A DNA stretch of 64,000 nucleotides. Origin: Pseudonocardia alaniniphila. GTDB lineage: Bacteria > Actinomycetota > Actinomycetes > Mycobacteriales > Pseudonocardiaceae. The notes beneath the pieces are model-generated. The model saw nothing but the letters and a program-made list of their open reading frames with translations. It searched no databases and was not told the origin of the DNA. The stretch is from assembly GCF_022524485.1 (NCBI RefSeq), contig NZ_JAKXMK010000004.1, positions 62,001 through 126,000 on the forward strand, read 5' to 3'. Below, piece by piece: positions 1 through 8,623 of the stretch. The position numbers and the translations under genes are program-made. Each line of letters starts with the position of its first letter. The first letter of the stretch is position 1.

Positions 1-506
1 GCGACCAGTTGGACGTTGCGGCGCATCTGCCCGATGCCGTCGGAGGCGTCGGCCGCACGCACGAGCACCACGGGCGCGATCGCCTCCAGCTGTGTGACCG
101 CTCCCTCGGGCAGGTCGGTGGTGGCGAGGACGAGGTCAGGGCGCAGGGCGGCGATCGCCTCGACGCTCGGCTCGCCCCGCACGCCGACGTCGGTGACATC
201 GCCCGGGAGCGGCGCGGCCTTCACCCAGTTGCCATAGCCCTCGACGTCCGCCACGCCGACCGGCCGCACACCCAGCGAGACCAGGTGTTCGACGACGTTC
301 CACTCGAGCCCGACCGGCCTGGTCGCCGGACCGTCGAGGGTGATCTGCCGGCCGCGCGCATCGGTGACGGTGATGGGCGCGCCGCTGCCGGCGGTGGGTG
401 CGGCACCAGGGTCGCTCGGCGCCTCCGTGGTGCCACAAGCGGCGAGCAGCAGGGTGACCAGGCCGGTCACCGCCGCCCATTGACCGCGCCGCCTGGATCG
501 TCTCAT
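1..506 (-). CDS. Iron-siderophore ABC transporter substrate-binding lipoprotein (partial, C-terminus beyond window)
   Basis: Reading from position 506 on the minus strand gives MRRSRRRGQWAAVTG, then a hydrophobic stretch ending in the lipobox LLLAAC, so this is an exported lipoprotein. The mature part contains ITVTDARGRQITLDGPATRPV and later EWNVVEHLVSLGVRPVGVAD and PDLVLATTDLPEG. That is the usual layout of FecB/FhuD-type periplasmic binding proteins (Peripla_BP_2), which bind ferric siderophores at the outer face of the membrane. A GAGGAG ribosome site precedes the ATG. The start overlaps the stop of the ATPase gene (503-1390) by 4 bp, so the two are translationally coupled. The permease is not visible and may lie to the left. 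Identification as a siderophore binder is from family knowledge; the exact ligand cannot be told. Confidence 0.85.
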   Translation of the reverse strand, partial: MRRSRRRGQWAAVTGLVTLLLAACGTTEAPSDPGAAPTAGSGAPITVTDARGRQITLDGPATRPVGLEWNVVEHLVSLGVRPVGVADVEGYGNWVKAAPLPGDVTDVGVRGEPSVEAIAALRPDLVLATTDLPEGAVTQLEAIAPVVLVRAADASDGIGQMRRNVQLV

Positions 507-1390
507 CTCGACTCCTCCGCACTTGCCGTCACCACTGTTTGCTTTCTGCGCCTGCTGTGCCGGCCCACCGGCCGGATGCGCAGGGACTCCGTCACGGGGT
601 CGTGGTCGACCGCGACCTCGATCCCGTACGCCGCTGTGAGGATCTCGCCGGTGAGCACGGCCTCCGGCGGGCCGACGGCGCGCACGCGCCCGTCGGCGAG
701 CAGCGCGACCTCGTCGGCGACGGCCGCGGCGTGCTCCAGGTCGTGCAGCACCACGCCGACGGCAACCTGGTCGTCGTCGGCGAGATCGCGCAGCAGTTCG
801 AGCATCTCGACCTGGTAGCGCAGATCGAGATGGTTGGTCGGCTCGTCGAGCAACAGGACGCCCGTGTCCTGGGCCAGGCAGCAGGCGAGCCAGACGCGCT
901 GCAGTTGGCCACCGGACAGCTCGTCGACCGGGCGGTCGGCGATGTCCGCCACCCTGGTTGCCTCCATCGACAACGCCACGACGGCCGGCCCGTCGACGTC
1001 CTCGCGGCCGAACCGGCCCCGGTAGGGGTGGCGGCCGAAGCCGACCACGTCGCGCACCGAGAGCCCGACCGGTACCGGCCGGCTCTGCGCGAGCAGCGTG
1101 ACGCGACGGGCGAACTCACGGCGGGTCAGGGCGAGCGCATCCAGCGCTTCGGCGGTCCCGCCGCGCTCATCGAGAGGGCCGCCGATCAGGATCTGCCCGT
1201 TCCGTGGACTGTGCAGCCGAGCGAGCGCCCGCAGCAAAGTCGATTTGCCGCTGCCGTTCGGTCCGACCAACGCCGTGACGAAACCGGAGCGCAGCCGGAC
1301 ACCGGCGGCGTGCACGACGTCGACGCCGTGGTAACCGAGGTCCAGGCCGACGCCGCGCAGCTCGGTTGCCGGCCGGGGAGTGGGGAGCAC
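503..1390 (-). CDS. Iron-siderophore ABC transporter ATP-binding protein (FecE/FepC-like)
   Basis: This 295-residue ATPase should energise ferric-siderophore uptake at the inner face of the membrane. Walker A is GPNGSGKST (about residues 43-51), the signature is LSGGQLQRVWLA, Walker B is VLLLDEPTNHLD and the H-loop is VLHDLEHA. The length and the NHLDL after Walker B fit the FecE/FepC branch. The GTG at 1390 is the chosen start. No good ribosome site precedes it, so the message may be leaderless or begin slightly elsewhere. An iron-box-like palindrome sits immediately upstream. The gene is followed by the lipoprotein gene with a 4-bp overlap. Confidence 0.88.
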   Translation of the reverse strand: MLPTPRPATELRGVGLDLGYHGVDVVHAAGVRLRSGFVTALVGPNGSGKSTLLRALARLHSPRNGQILIGGPLDERGGTAEALDALALTRREFARRVTLLAQSRPVPVGLSVRDVVGFGRHPYRGRFGREDVDGPAVVALSMEATRVADIADRPVDELSGGQLQRVWLACCLAQDTGVLLLDEPTNHLDLRYQVEMLELLRDLADDDQVAVGVVLHDLEHAAAVADEVALLADGRVRAVGPPEAVLTGEILTAAYGIEVAVDHDPVTESLRIRPVGRHSRRRKQTVVTASAEESR

Positions 1391-1394
1391 GAAC

Positions 1395-1413
1395 GGAGGA
1401 TAGGCTATCTTTA
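1395..1413. promoter_or_regulatory. Probable DtxR/IdeR iron box
   Basis: The 19 bases here match the DtxR/IdeR consensus as I remember it (TTAGGTTAGSCTAACCTAA) at about 13 positions, including the central TAGGCTA. It lies just upstream of the siderophore ATPase start (1390, minus) and about 75 bp before the PPOX gene (1488, plus), so one iron-responsive repressor could control both. The location is seen in the sequence; the regulator is inferred. Confidence 0.55.
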
Positions 1414-1487
1414 CTTCGTGGCAAGGGGTCGATTACACAACTGCACCGTCACGTACCGGCGGACGATCACGTGAGGACCTGACAGGG

Positions 1488-2102
1488 ATGCGCACGATCT
1501 GCGATGAGTCCGAACTCCGCGAGTACGTGCAGGCCCCCTCGGCTGCGATCGCCGAGAAGGCGATCGATCACATCGACGAGGTCTCCGCGCGGTTCATCGC
1601 GGCCAGCCCGCTGTTCATGCTCGCCACCAGTGGGGCCGACGGATCGTGTGACGTCTCGCCGCGTGGCGACCCTGCCGGCAGTGTGCTCGTACTCGACAGC
1701 AGGACGCTGGCCTTCGGCGACCGCAAGGGCAATCGGCGCCTGGACAGCATGCGCAACATCCTCGGCAACTCGGCCGTGGGAATGCTCTTCATCGTGCCCG
1801 GGGTCGGCGACACACTCCGGCTGAACGGCACCGCCCGGGTGGTCGCGGATGCCCCGTACCTTCCGCGGCTGACGGTCTCGGGAGTCACCCCGGACCTCGC
1901 GATCGAGGTCATCGTCGAGGAGCTGTTCCTGCACTGCACGAAGGCATTCGCGCGCTCGGCGCTCTGGGATCCGGCCACGTGGCCCGCAGCGGACGGGGTG
2001 CCCTCGGCCGGGGAGATCGTGCGAGGCCAGCACGGCACTCCCGTGCCCGCCCATGTCATCGACGAGGCATTGCGCCACGACGCGCGTGTCAACCGCTACT
2101 GA
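1488..2102 (+). CDS. FMN-dependent PPOX-type flavoprotein (pyridoxamine 5'-phosphate oxidase-like)
   Basis: This 204-residue protein has the split-barrel pattern of the pyridoxamine-phosphate-oxidase-like superfamily. Visible segments include FIAASPLFMLATSGADG, the FMN-contact-like DVSPRGDP, LAFGDRKGNRRLDSMRNIL and VGMLFIVPGVGDTLRLNGTARV. Length and sequence resemble the actinobacterial MSMEG_1061-type PPOX family, which binds FMN (possibly F420 or haem in relatives). It has its own ATG with a weak purine-rich site. It is divergent from the siderophore uptake genes across the probable iron box, which suggests a link to iron or haem metabolism. The substrate is unknown. Confidence 0.8.
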   Translation: MRTICDESELREYVQAPSAAIAEKAIDHIDEVSARFIAASPLFMLATSGADGSCDVSPRGDPAGSVLVLDSRTLAFGDRKGNRRLDSMRNILGNSAVGMLFIVPGVGDTLRLNGTARVVADAPYLPRLTVSGVTPDLAIEVIVEELFLHCTKAFARSALWDPATWPAADGVPSAGEIVRGQHGTPVPAHVIDEALRHDARVNRY

Positions 2103-2134
2103 ACGCATGCGCGCCGACAGGATCTCCTCTCGTG

Positions 2135-3652
2135 ATGGCCGAATCGATGTCTGACCACGCCGGCGCGGGGCGGGGCGAGCTTGTGCTGCGCTCGGCCCGG
2201 ATGGGCGGCCGGATCGTGGACATCACGATCGAGGCCGGCGTCGTGACCGCGATCGGTCCGGAGCTGACCGCGTCCCGTGATGCCGAGGTGGTGGCGCTCG
2301 ACGGCCGGAGCGTCCTGCCCGGCTTGTGGGACAACCACGTGCATTTCGATCAGTGGACGCTGGCGCGCAAGCGACTCGATCTCGGCTCGGCGCGGTCTGC
2401 CGACGAGGTGGTGGCGCTGGTAGCCCGGCGAATGCGCACCGATCCGCCTGCACAGGGCGCCGCACTCGTCGGTGCCGGGTTCCGGGATGCGCTCTGGCCC
2501 GACGTCCCGCACCGCGACCTGCTCGATCCGGTGACCGGTGGCACGCCGGTCGTTCTCGTCTCCGCTGATCTGCACTGCTGCTGGTTGAACTCTGCCGCCG
2601 CGCGGACGTACGGGTGGGCCACTCATCCCACCGGCGTGCTCCGGGAGACCGACTGGCATCCCATCATGGAGGACACCAGGAAGGTGCCGGTGACTCAGCT
2701 CGATGTCTGGGCGGGTGAGGCCGCGCAGGCGGCATCGGCGCGAGGGGTTGTCGGCGTCGTCGACTTCGAGGCACCGTTTCAGCTCGACGCGTGGGCCGGC
2801 CGGATCTCCCGCGGCTGCACCGCCCTGCGCGTCGTGTCGTCGGTGTGGCCGTCTCATCTCGATCAGGCGATCTCCCGCGGACTGCGCACCGGCGACCCGA
2901 TCCCCGGAACGGCCGGACTCCTCACCATGGGTCCGCTCAAGGTCGTGAGCGACGGGTCCCTCAACACGCGCACCGCCTACTGCCAGGACCCCTACCCCGG
3001 GCTCGAGGCAACGGCGCACCCGTGCGGCGTTCTGCTCGTCGCGCCCGAGGACCTCGTGCCGCTGCTGCGCAAGGCCGCTGCCGCCGGGATCGACGCCGCG
3101 GTGCATGCGATCGGCGACAAGGCGAACACGTTCGCGCTCGATGCATTCGCCGCCAGCGGCGTACGTGGCCGTATCGAGCACGCCCAGCTGTTGTCCGAAC
3201 CGGACGTCGCCCGGTTCGCCGAGCTCGGGGTCGTCGCGAGTGTGCAGCCCGAGCACGCCATCGACGATCGTGACGTCGCCGACCGCTATTGGAAGGGGCG
3301 GACCAGCCGCGCTTTTCCCTACCGTTCGCTGCGTGATGCCGGCGCCGAGCTCGTGCTCGGATCGGATGCCCCGGTCGCCCCACTCGACCCGTGGGTCAGC
3401 ATCGCCGCCGCTGTCCGTCGCAGCGCGGACGATCGCCCCAGCTGGCACGGTGAGCAGGAGATCCCCTTCGACGTCGCGCTCGCCGCGTCGGCCGGGCCGG
3501 ACGGTCCGATCCGCGTCGGCAGAAGGGCCGACATGATCGTCACCGAGGACGTCCCCGCTGAACTGGATCCCTTGGCCCTCCGTACCTTGCCGGTGGCGGG
3601 GACGATGGTCGGCGGCCGCTGGACCCATCGAGCGGGCCTGGGGTCACCGTGA
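2135..3652 (+). CDS. Amidohydrolase family protein (Amidohydro_3/YtcJ-like)
   Basis: This is a metal-dependent hydrolase of about 505 residues. It shows the N-terminal small beta domain (LVLRSARMGGRIVDITIEAG), the metal-site motif DNHVHFDQW, MGPLKVVSDGSLNTRT with its conserved Lys, HAIGDKAN, GRIEHAQLL and the C-terminal metal aspartate in GSDAPVAPLDP. It ends with the usual RVGRRADMIVTEDV barrel return. I chose ATG 2135 because the reading frame upstream of it overlaps the previous gene and has no family similarity; ATG 2147 is also possible. YtcJ-like enzymes cleave C-N bonds in diverse amides, and the substrate cannot be inferred. It stands alone between the iron locus and the formate dehydrogenase operon. 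Confidence 0.85.
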   Translation: MAESMSDHAGAGRGELVLRSARMGGRIVDITIEAGVVTAIGPELTASRDAEVVALDGRSVLPGLWDNHVHFDQWTLARKRLDLGSARSADEVVALVARRMRTDPPAQGAALVGAGFRDALWPDVPHRDLLDPVTGGTPVVLVSADLHCCWLNSAAARTYGWATHPTGVLRETDWHPIMEDTRKVPVTQLDVWAGEAAQAASARGVVGVVDFEAPFQLDAWAGRISRGCTALRVVSSVWPSHLDQAISRGLRTGDPIPGTAGLLTMGPLKVVSDGSLNTRTAYCQDPYPGLEATAHPCGVLLVAPEDLVPLLRKAAAAGIDAAVHAIGDKANTFALDAFAASGVRGRIEHAQLLSEPDVARFAELGVVASVQPEHAIDDRDVADRYWKGRTSRAFPYRSLRDAGAELVLGSDAPVAPLDPWVSIAAAVRRSADDRPSWHGEQEIPFDVALAASAGPDGPIRVGRRADMIVTEDVPAELDPLALRTLPVAGTMVGGRWTHRAGLGSP

Positions 3653-3685
3653 TCCGGCGGGCAGCCTCTCGCCGGGCGTGCGGCG

Positions 3686-3714
3686 GTGTACTGTATACAC
3701 GGACGTGATATGAT
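3686..3714 (+). promoter_or_regulatory. Predicted fdh operon promoter with overlapping dyad
   Basis: A TATGAT hexamer at 3709-3714 matches the -10 consensus at five of six positions, about 80 bp before the fdhA start. An inverted repeat, GTGTA-CTGTA-TACAC at 3686-3700 with a core TGTATACA, covers the place where the -35 would be. This dyad is reminiscent of GntR-family operators, but no such regulator is encoded in the window. Confidence 0.45.
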
Positions 3715-3794
3715 CGTCTTTCAAACTTTCGCCTGTCACCAACGGGTCGTATCGTAAGTCTGTTGCGATCTGTGGGTAACGGAAGGAGACGCCG

Positions 3795-5720
3795 ATGCGA
3801 GGCCTGCGCACGCCGAGGCACGTTCGGCTCACCGAGCCGCTGGTCAGGGACGGGGGCCGGTTGCGGCCCGCCACCTGGGACGAGGCGCTCGACCGGGCAG
3901 CCGCCGGCTTCGCGCCCCACCGCGGCGACGCGTTCGGCATGTTCAGCTGCTCCAAGGCGACGAACGAGATGAACTACGCCGCCCAGAAGTTCGCCCGCGT
4001 GGTGATGGGCAGCAACAACGTCGACTCCTGTAACCGAACTTGACACGCTCCCTCCGTCGTCGGTCTGACGACAGTGTTCGGTGCGGGTGGCGGCACCTCG
4101 GCGTACGTGGAGGCCGAGCACGCTGACCTGTTGGTGCTCTGGGGCTCCAACGCGCGTGAGACGCACCCGATCTTCTTCCACCACGTGCTGCAGGGACTCA
4201 AGTCGGGTACGCGGATGTACTCGGTCGATCCGCGGCGCACGTCCACGGCGCAGTGGGCCGACGCATGGCTCGGCCTCGACGTCGGCACCGACATCGCGCT
4301 GGCCAATGCGATCGGCCGGGAGATCATCCACGCCGGGCTGGTGAACGAGCCGTTCGTCCGCAGGGCGACCAACGGCTTCGAGGACTACCGCGCGTCCGTC
4401 GAGCCCTACACGCTCGAGCGGGCCGAGGAGATCACCAAGGTCCCGGCAGCGCTGATCCGCGAGCTGGCGCACGCCTACGCCCGCGCCGATCGCGCGCAGA
4501 TCTGCTGGACGCTCGGGATCACCGAGCACCACAACGCGGCCGACTACGTGTTCGCGCTGATCAACCTGGCGCTGCTCACGGGGCACGTCGGCCGCTACGG
4601 CTCGGGCCTGGTCCCGCTGCGCGGGCAGAACAACGTGCAGGGCGGCGGCGACATGGGCTCCATCCCGGCGAAGCTGCCCGGTGGCTACGACCTCGGTGAC
4701 GACGAGGCGCGGGCCCGCTTCGAAGCCGTGTGGGGCGCCACGATCTCGCCGAAGCCAGGGATGCATCTCTCGGAGATGTTCGAGGCCATGCAGGCGGGCA
4801 CGCTGCGGTCGCTGTACTGCATCGGCGAGAACCCGGCGGAGTCCGAGGCCAACGCCACCCACGCCCGGCACATGCTGGAGGGCCTGGAGCACCTCGTCGT
4901 CCAGGACATCTTCCGAACCGCCACCGCGGAGCTCGCCGATGTCGTGCTGCCCGCGGCGGCCGACTGGTGCGAGTACGAGGGCACGGTCACCAACTCCGAG
5001 CGCCGTGTGCAGCGCGTGCGCAAGGCGATCGACCCGCCCGGACTGGCACGGCCGGACACGCACATCATCTGCGATATCGCCAACCACATGGGCTACGGCT
5101 GGGGCGAGCCGACAGCCGAGCAGGTGTGGGACGAGCTGCGGTCGGTGTCGCTGAACTGGCACCACGGCATGTCCTACAAGCGGCTGGACGAGCTCGGCGG
5201 ACTGCAGTGGCCGTGCCCGGACGAGGAGCACCCCGGCACGCCGCTGCTGCACGACCGGCTGTGGGCGGACAACGAGGCCGAGCGCGGCGTGCCCGCGCCG
5301 TTCATGCCCGTCGAGCACGTGCCGCCGGTGGACGTGCTGACCGAGGAGTTCCCCATCCGGCTCACCACGGTGCGTGTGCTCGACGGCTACAACTCCGGGG
5401 TGCAGACCGGCGGGTACGCCTCGCCGCTGCGTCGCCGGGAGTCGCTGCGGATGGACGCCACCGACGCGGCCGAGCTCGGCATCGCCGATGGCGAGCGGGT
5501 GCGGGTCACCTCGCGGCGTGGGTCGGTCGAGGCCCCGGTCTGGTTCGACCCGTCGCTGCGTCCGGGCCTCGCGTCGTTCACACCGCATTTCTCCGAGGAG
5601 GTCGACGTCAACGTTCTGACCAACGACGCGTGGGACCCGAAGTCGGGCACGTCGGAGTTCAAGGCGACTGCCGTGCGGATCGAGAAGCTGCGGGTGCCCG
5701 CGGCGGCGGCAGGGGAGTAG
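3795..5720 (+). CDS. fdhA: Formate dehydrogenase catalytic subunit, selenoprotein (UGA = Sec83), lacking the N-terminal FeS segment
   Basis: This molybdopterin (bis-MGD) enzyme oxidises formate to CO2. Read through the in-frame TGA at 4041-4043 it encodes 641 residues. The codons before the TGA give NNVDSCNRT and those after it give HAPSVVGLTTVFGAGGG, which is where formate dehydrogenases carry selenocysteine or cysteine. The next residue is the conserved catalytic His. Arg276 in PLRGQNNVQGGGDMG matches the active-site arginine. The C-terminal cofactor domain is present (TGGYASPLRRRESLRM, FTPHFSEEVDVNVLT). A strong ribosome site, GGAAGGAG, lies 6 bases before ATG 3795. The protein begins at RHVRLTEPLVRDGGRL, directly after the point where the canonical [4Fe-4S] motif would end; that motif is found at the end of the 7670-8623 gene. 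SelABCD are not in this window. Confidence 0.9.
4041..4072 (+). promoter_or_regulatory. UGA selenocysteine codon and bacterial SECIS-like hairpin
   Basis: The TGA at 4041-4043 is followed, after 18 bases, by GGTCTG. A perfect 6-bp stem, GTCGTC (4056-4061) with GACGAC (4067-4072), closes on the loop GGTCT. As I recall the E. coli fdhF element, the same GGUCUG motif lies at the same 18-base distance from its UGA. The match in loop sequence, spacing and protein context is strong support for SelB-dependent recoding. Confidence 0.85.
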
Positions 5721-5723
5721 CGC

Positions 5724-7673
5724 GTGGATCTGCGCCTGTCGAACGCCGAGGCGTCGCCCGCCGAACAGGAGGCCGTCGCCGCCGTGCTGCGCGAGCACGG
5801 CCGGGTCACCGGCGACGAGATCCGCGAGCACGCGTACTTCGCCGACTCCGGGCACGCCGCTCGGGGACGGCGGCACCTGCTGCTGCCCGCCCTGCATGCG
5901 GTGATGGAAGAGGTCGGCTGGATCAGCCCCGGCGCGCTCAACCACGTCGCGCGTGTGCTGTCGGTCCCGCCCGCCGACGTGTACGGGGTGGCCACCTTCT
6001 ACGCGATGTTCGCGGTCGAGCAGCGCGCGCCGGACGTCGTGCACGTCTGCGACGACATCGCCTGCGGCCCGCGGGGCGGCGAGGAGATCGCCGCCCGGCT
6101 CACCGATGAGCTGGGCCCCGAGGGCAAGGGCGACGACGCCTGCTGGGTGCGCAGCCCGTGCCTGGGCCTCTGCGAGCGGGCACCCGCGGTGCTGTTGCAG
6201 CGGACCCGCCGCCCGGACGTCAGCCTGGCGCCTGCCACGGCAGAGGCCGTGGCAGGCGAGCTGGCGCGGCCCGTCGGCGCGGACACCGGGGTCGCGGCGG
6301 ACCTGCCCGCCGACCTCGCCTTCGCCGACACCACCGTGAGCGCCCCGCAGACCGGCGGCGACCGCGTTCTCGCCTCAGGCCGGCAGGGCAGGGCAGGCCT
6401 GCGCCTCCTGCGCCGCGTCGGGCTCGTCGACCCGGAGAGCCTCGACGACTACCGCGCCCATGGCGGCTACACGGCGCTGCGCCGGGCAATCGAGTTCGGG
6501 CCGACGCGGGTGATCAAAGAGGTCACCGACGCATCGCTCACCGGCCGTGGCGGGGCCGCGTTCCCCACCGGCGTGAAGTGGGACGGCGTCGCGCGTGCGC
6601 CCGAGCGGCCGCACTACCTGGTCTGCAACGCCGACGAGTCCGAGCCGGGCACGTTCAAGGACCGCGTGCTCATGGAGAGCGATCCGTTCGGCCTGATCGA
6701 GGCGATGACGATCGCCGGGTACGCCAGCGGCTGCGAGCGCGGTTACCTCTACATCCGCGGCGAGTACCCGCTCGCCACACGCAGGCTGCAGCGCGCGATC
6801 GAGGCCGCCAGGGCCCGCGGGTACCTCGGCGACGACGTGCTCGGAGCGGGCTTCGCGTTCGACATCGAGCTGCGCCGCGGCGCGGGCGCCTACATCTGCG
6901 GCGAAGAGACCGCGCTGCTCAACTCGCTGGAGGGCCTGCGCGGCGAACCGCGCAACAAGCCCCCGTTCCCCAGCGTCAAGGGCCTCTTCGGCAAGCCCAC
7001 CGTGATCAACAACGTGGAGACGCTCTACAACGTCCTCGAGGTCCTCGCGATCGGCGGCCCGGCGTTCGCGTCGATCGGCGGGCAGCGCTCCACCGGCACG
7101 AAGCTGTTCTGCGTCGCGGGCGCGGTGCAGACCCCAGGCGTCTACGAGGTGGACTTCGGCACCACCCTCCGCGAGCTGCTGATGCTCGCCGGCGGGGTGC
7201 GCGGGGAGCTGCGTGCGGTGCTTCTCGGCGGCGCGGCCGGCGGGTTCGTGCTGCCCGACCGGCTCGACGTGCCGCTCACTCTGGAGGGCACCCGTGAGAT
7301 CGGGTCCACGCTCGGGTCGGGCGTCGTGCTCGCCATCGACACGTCGGCCGACATGCCGGGGATGCTGCGGCGGATCGCCGCGTTCTTCCGCGACGAGTCG
7401 TGCGGGCAGTGCGTGCCCTGCCGGGTCGGCACCGTCCGACAGGAAGAGGCGCTGGCCCGGCTGGCCCGCGGTGTGCCGCTGGGCTCACGGGAGACCGAGC
7501 TCGCCCTGATCGACGACCTCGCCCGAGTCATGGTGGACGCATCGATCTGCGGGCTCGGGCAGACCGCGCCCTCGGCCGTCCGGTCGGCGCTCGACCTCGG
7601 GTTGCTCGACGCGCCGATGAGCACTAACGGGGCGAACAGCAACGGGGCGAGCAGGAACGGGAGAGCAACATGA
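5724..7673 (+). CDS. fdhB: NuoE-NuoF fusion: NAD-dependent formate dehydrogenase beta subunit
   Basis: This 649-residue diaphorase subunit passes electrons from the catalytic unit to NAD+. Residues 1 to about 165 are NuoE-like, with a thioredoxin-fold [2Fe-2S] site at Cys109, Cys114, Cys146 and Cys150. The rest is NuoF-like: the FMN/NADH segments GRGGAAFPTG and NADESEPGTFKDR, then a [4Fe-4S] site SCGQCVPC at Cys560, Cys563 and Cys566, with Cys609 in ICGLGQ. A NuoE-NuoF fusion is known for the beta subunit of Methylobacterium-type FDH1. The GTG start lies 3 bases after the fdhA stop, with AGGGGAG as ribosome site. The stop overlaps the next gene by 4 bp. Confidence 0.92.
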   Translation: MDLRLSNAEASPAEQEAVAAVLREHGRVTGDEIREHAYFADSGHAARGRRHLLLPALHAVMEEVGWISPGALNHVARVLSVPPADVYGVATFYAMFAVEQRAPDVVHVCDDIACGPRGGEEIAARLTDELGPEGKGDDACWVRSPCLGLCERAPAVLLQRTRRPDVSLAPATAEAVAGELARPVGADTGVAADLPADLAFADTTVSAPQTGGDRVLASGRQGRAGLRLLRRVGLVDPESLDDYRAHGGYTALRRAIEFGPTRVIKEVTDASLTGRGGAAFPTGVKWDGVARAPERPHYLVCNADESEPGTFKDRVLMESDPFGLIEAMTIAGYASGCERGYLYIRGEYPLATRRLQRAIEAARARGYLGDDVLGAGFAFDIELRRGAGAYICGEETALLNSLEGLRGEPRNKPPFPSVKGLFGKPTVINNVETLYNVLEVLAIGGPAFASIGGQRSTGTKLFCVAGAVQTPGVYEVDFGTTLRELLMLAGGVRGELRAVLLGGAAGGFVLPDRLDVPLTLEGTREIGSTLGSGVVLAIDTSADMPGMLRRIAAFFRDESCGQCVPCRVGTVRQEEALARLARGVPLGSRETELALIDDLARVMVDASICGLGQTAPSAVRSALDLGLLDAPMSTNGANSNGASRNGRAT

Positions 7674-8623
7674 CCACCACCGCGGAACCGGTGCTGCTCG
7701 GCGGCATCCGCAGGCTCGTCACGCTGACCGTCGACGGCGAGGAGGTCCGGGTCCCGGAGGGCGCCACGATCCTCGACGCCCTGCACGACATGGGCGGTGC
7801 CCAGGCGGACACCCCCACGCTGTGTTGGGGCGCCAACCTCACCCCGATCAACGCGTGCCGCGTCTGCGTCGTCGAGGTCGAGGGCAGCCGGGTGCTCGCG
7901 CCGTCGTGCGCGCGCAAGGCCGAGGACGGCATGGCGGTCCGCACCGACACCGAGCGCGTCCGGCACAGCAGGCGCATGGTGCTGGAGCTGCTCGCGTCCT
8001 CGGCCGACCTCTCGCAGGCGAGCGCGGACGTGCAGCGCTGGATGGCCGACTACGGCGTCGACGCCGACCGCTACGGCCCGCCCGCGCCGCCGTCCACCGA
8101 CCGCGACACCCGCCACCCCGGCCACCACCACGCCCCGGACGGATCCACTGCGGAGACCGTCGCGCAGCCGGTGAAGGTCGACAATGACCTCTACGTGCGC
8201 GACTACGGCCGCTGCATCATGTGCTACAAGTGCGTCAAGGCGTGCGGCACCGACGCGCAGTTCACGTTCGCGATCTCCGCCGCCGGGCGCGGGTTCGACG
8301 CCCGCATCGCCACCGAGCTGAACAACCCGCTGCCCGACTCCGCTTGCGTCTACTGCGGCAACTGCATCGGGGTGTGCCCGACGGGCGCGCTGAAGTCCGT
8401 GCGGGAGCACGAGCTGCGCGAGGCGGATGAGTGGAAGCCGGAGGACGAGACCGTCACCACCACGATCTGCTCGTTCTGTGGGGTCGGCTGCAACCTCGAA
8501 CTCCATGTGCAGCAGGGGCAGATCGTCAACGTCACCTCGCCCTCGGACCACTCCGTGACGCACGGACACCTGTGCATCAAGGGCCGGTTCGGGTTCCAGC
8601 ACGTCCAGAACCTGCCCGACTGA
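7670..8623 (+). CDS. Formate dehydrogenase FeS subunit carrying the detached N-terminal part of FdhA
   Basis: The order of domains in this 317-residue protein is: a plant-type [2Fe-2S] domain (TLCWGANLTPINACRVC, then PSCARK); a linker where NuoG-type proteins have a His-Cys3 cluster but whose cysteines are absent here (MVLELLASSADLSQAS); two [4Fe-4S] motifs (CIMCYKCVKAC and CVYCGNCIGVCPTG); and finally C267-x2-C270-x3-C274-x27-C302 followed by IKGRFGF. The last motif is the canonical N-terminal cluster-binding segment of the formate dehydrogenase catalytic chain. It ends at GFQHVQNLPD, where the separate FdhA chain would continue. The two polypeptides must associate to complete domain I of the enzyme. 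ATG 7670 overlaps the fdhB stop. No fdhD follows. Confidence 0.88.
   Translation: MTTTAEPVLLGGIRRLVTLTVDGEEVRVPEGATILDALHDMGGAQADTPTLCWGANLTPINACRVCVVEVEGSRVLAPSCARKAEDGMAVRTDTERVRHSRRMVLELLASSADLSQASADVQRWMADYGVDADRYGPPAPPSTDRDTRHPGHHHAPDGSTAETVAQPVKVDNDLYVRDYGRCIMCYKCVKACGTDAQFTFAISAAGRGFDARIATELNNPLPDSACVYCGNCIGVCPTGALKSVREHELREADEWKPEDETVTTTICSFCGVGCNLELHVQQGQIVNVTSPSDHSVTHGHLCIKGRFGFQHVQNLPD

Noticed and set aside
3795..4043. FdhA as a pseudogene with a nonsense mutation
   Set aside because: The TGA is at the known Sec position, the frame is uninterrupted on both sides, and a well-matched SECIS hairpin follows.
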